Part shown: in pieces, positions 5,178 to 6,390 of the stretch
Position numbering within the stretch: position 1 is the stretch's first letter
How the letters are laid out: every line of letters begins with the position of its first letter
Assembly: GCA_029864065.1 (NCBI GenBank)
Contig: JAOTUD010000176.1
Span: 1 to 6,390, forward strand
Reading direction: 5' to 3'
Length of the DNA stretch: 6,390 nucleotides
DNA from: Gammaproteobacteria bacterium
GTDB lineage: Bacteria; Pseudomonadota; Gammaproteobacteria; GCA-001735895
Translations under genes and position numbers: made by a program
Notes under the pieces: model-generated
Database searches by the model: none
The model's input: only the letters and a program-made list of their open reading frames with translations
Told to the model about the DNA's origin: nothing

Positions 5178-6390
5178 CGTATAATCCCGGTCTTCAGCAG
5201 CTCGACTTCGGCAGCGCTCTTGACCTCGTTGGCCGCGGCGGCTACCGGGAGCCTTACGGTAAATTTCGCCCCGCCCCGGCGCGACTTGCCGACTCTGACC
5301 GAGCCAGCGTGCTCGTCGACGATTTTTTGCACGATTGCAAGCCCCAGCCCGCTGCCCGAATTCTTGGTCGTGACGTAGGGGTCGAACAGGTTATGCGCGA
5401 CTTCCGGCGCAATACCCTGACCGCTGTCCTCGACCGAGAATTCAACCCAGTGGCGACCCGATTTTTCGATCAACTCGGTCCTTAACCGTATCTGGCCGTT
5501 CCCCTCCAGCGTTTCGACGCTGTTCTTGACGAGGTTGTGCACTAGCTGTCGCAGGCGCACGTCGTCGGCCTCGATCGCGGGTATCGACCTGTCCAGCTTG
5601 AGGTCGATGGCCACCCCGGCGTTATCCTCGTGGTAGAGCACCGCTATTTCCTCGAGCATGTCGTTGATATCGATCAACTGGGGTTTTTTGGTCGGCGATC
5701 GGGCATAGTCGGTAAACGCGTTGACCATCGACTTCATCGCCTCGACCTGCTGTACGATGGTATGGGTGTAGCGATCCAGCATCGCCTGCTTTTCGGCGCC
5801 AACCTCACCGCTCAACTTGCGCTGCAGCCGTTCTGCCGATAGCTGGATCGGCGTCAATGGATTCTTGATCTCGTGCGCAAGGCGACGCGCCATTTCGCTC
5901 CAGGCCGACTCTTTCTGCGCCTGGATCAGCTCGGTCAGATCGTCGACCACGATGACCTGCTCCTTGCGTTCTCCGTTCTGCGACTGCAGCGTGGTACCGC
6001 GCACCCGCAGTATTTTCCTGCCACCCTGAACGAATACGACGATTTCCTGCTGCCACTCGTTATCCTGGTCCAGGTGCAGCTGCACCGCATCGAAAAACGG
6101 CAGCATCATCGGAAACTGACGCACCACGTCGGCGATTTTCATATCGGAAAAGAAATGGCTGTCGACGTCGAAAATAGAACAGGCCGCGGGATTTCCGCTC
6201 TTGATCAACCCGCTTTCGTCGATCGTCAGCACGCCCGAGGTGATGTGCTCCATGACGGACTCGAGGTAATTTTTCTGCAAAGCCTCCATGCGCTGGCTTT
6301 GCTCGGCGATCGCCCGGCTACGGGAAATCTTGCGCGTCATGGTATTGAACGAGCGCAGCAGGAACCCCAGCTCGTCGTTGCCCGACAGCG
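5174..6390 (-). CDS. ntrY: Nitrogen-regulation-type sensor histidine kinase NtrY, C-terminal part (5' end outside window)
   Basis: This is the C-terminal part of a membrane sensor histidine kinase that should phosphorylate the NtrX encoded next to it. The reading frame stays open to the window edge. The 16 codons before the Met at 6340 read as the end of a HAMP linker (NDELGFLLRSFNTM), so that Met is internal and the periplasmic and membrane half is missing. Counting from that Met, a PAS-like domain spans about 24-140 (GVLTIDESG...NPAA). The HisKA H-box is AHEIKNPLTP with phospho-acceptor H156. The ATPase domain shows the N-box HNLVKNSVE (268-276), the G1 box EDSGQGI (304-310), the F-box region FDPYVTTK and the G2 box GSGLGL (329-334). 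All catalytic motifs look intact. The stop overlaps the ntrX start in an ATGA, which suggests translational coupling. The assignment to NtrY rather than another NtrB-like kinase rests on HAMP-PAS-HisKA order and the ntrX-trkA neighbourhood. Confidence 0.9.
   Translation of the reverse strand, partial: LSGNDELGFLLRSFNTMTRKISRSRAIAEQSQRMEALQKNYLESVMEHITSGVLTIDESGLIKSGNPAACSIFDVDSHFFSDMKIADVVRQFPMMLPFFDAVQLHLDQDNEWQQEIVVFVQGGRKILRVRGTTLQSQNGERKEQVIVVDDLTELIQAQKESAWSEMARRLAHEIKNPLTPIQLSAERLQRKLSGEVGAEKQAMLDRYTHTIVQQVEAMKSMVNAFTDYARSPTKKPQLIDINDMLEEIAVLYHEDNAGVAIDLKLDRSIPAIEADDVRLRQLVHNLVKNSVETLEGNGQIRLRTELIEKSGRHWVEFSVEDSGQGIAPEVAHNLFDPYVTTKNSGSGLGLAIVQKIVDEHAGSVRVGKSRRGGAKFTVRLPVAAAANEVKSAAEVELLKTGIIR

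Noticed and set aside
5174..6340. NtrY as a complete 388-residue soluble kinase starting at 6340
   Set aside because: The frame stays open upstream to the window edge and encodes recognisable HAMP residues, so the gene is cut by the edge, not naturally short.

Overview
The window carries a stretch of chromosomal core genome, most likely from a gammaproteobacterium. TrkA, TrkH and TtcA all read as close relatives of the gammaproteobacterial proteins, and the coding DNA is moderately GC-rich. I cannot name the genus. No phage, CRISPR, rRNA or tRNA gene is visible.

Five genes lie head to tail on the minus strand and fill 255-6390. In transcription order they are ntrY (sensor kinase, cut by the right window edge), ntrX (its response regulator), trkA and trkH (potassium uptake) and ttcA (tRNA 2-thiocytidine synthesis). 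ntrY and ntrX overlap in an ATGA. The remaining gaps are 6, 20 and 4 bases, so this looks like one transcription unit whose promoter lies beyond the right edge. NtrY would sense a signal at the membrane and phosphorylate NtrX. TrkH forms the potassium path through the membrane, and TrkA is its nucleotide-binding gating subunit. TtcA modifies C32 of certain tRNAs and has no obvious functional link to the others.

The strongest oddity is in NtrX. Receiver and Fis-type DNA-binding domains look intact, but the central AAA+ domain is eroded. About 30 residues that should carry the GAFTGA loop are absent, the Walker A lysine is arginine, the Walker B aspartate is glutamate, and the arginine-finger segment is unrecognisable. 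It is unlikely to work as a sigma-54 activator.

The left end (1-254) is non-coding as far as I can tell. It holds a plus-strand intrinsic terminator (101-129), presumably for a gene left of the window that converges on this operon. It also holds a near-perfect 21-base inverted repeat (156-232) that resembles a small mobile or REP-like palindromic element just downstream of ttcA. Apart from the NtrX degeneration and this palindrome, the region looks ordinary. I see no convincing wholly new system.
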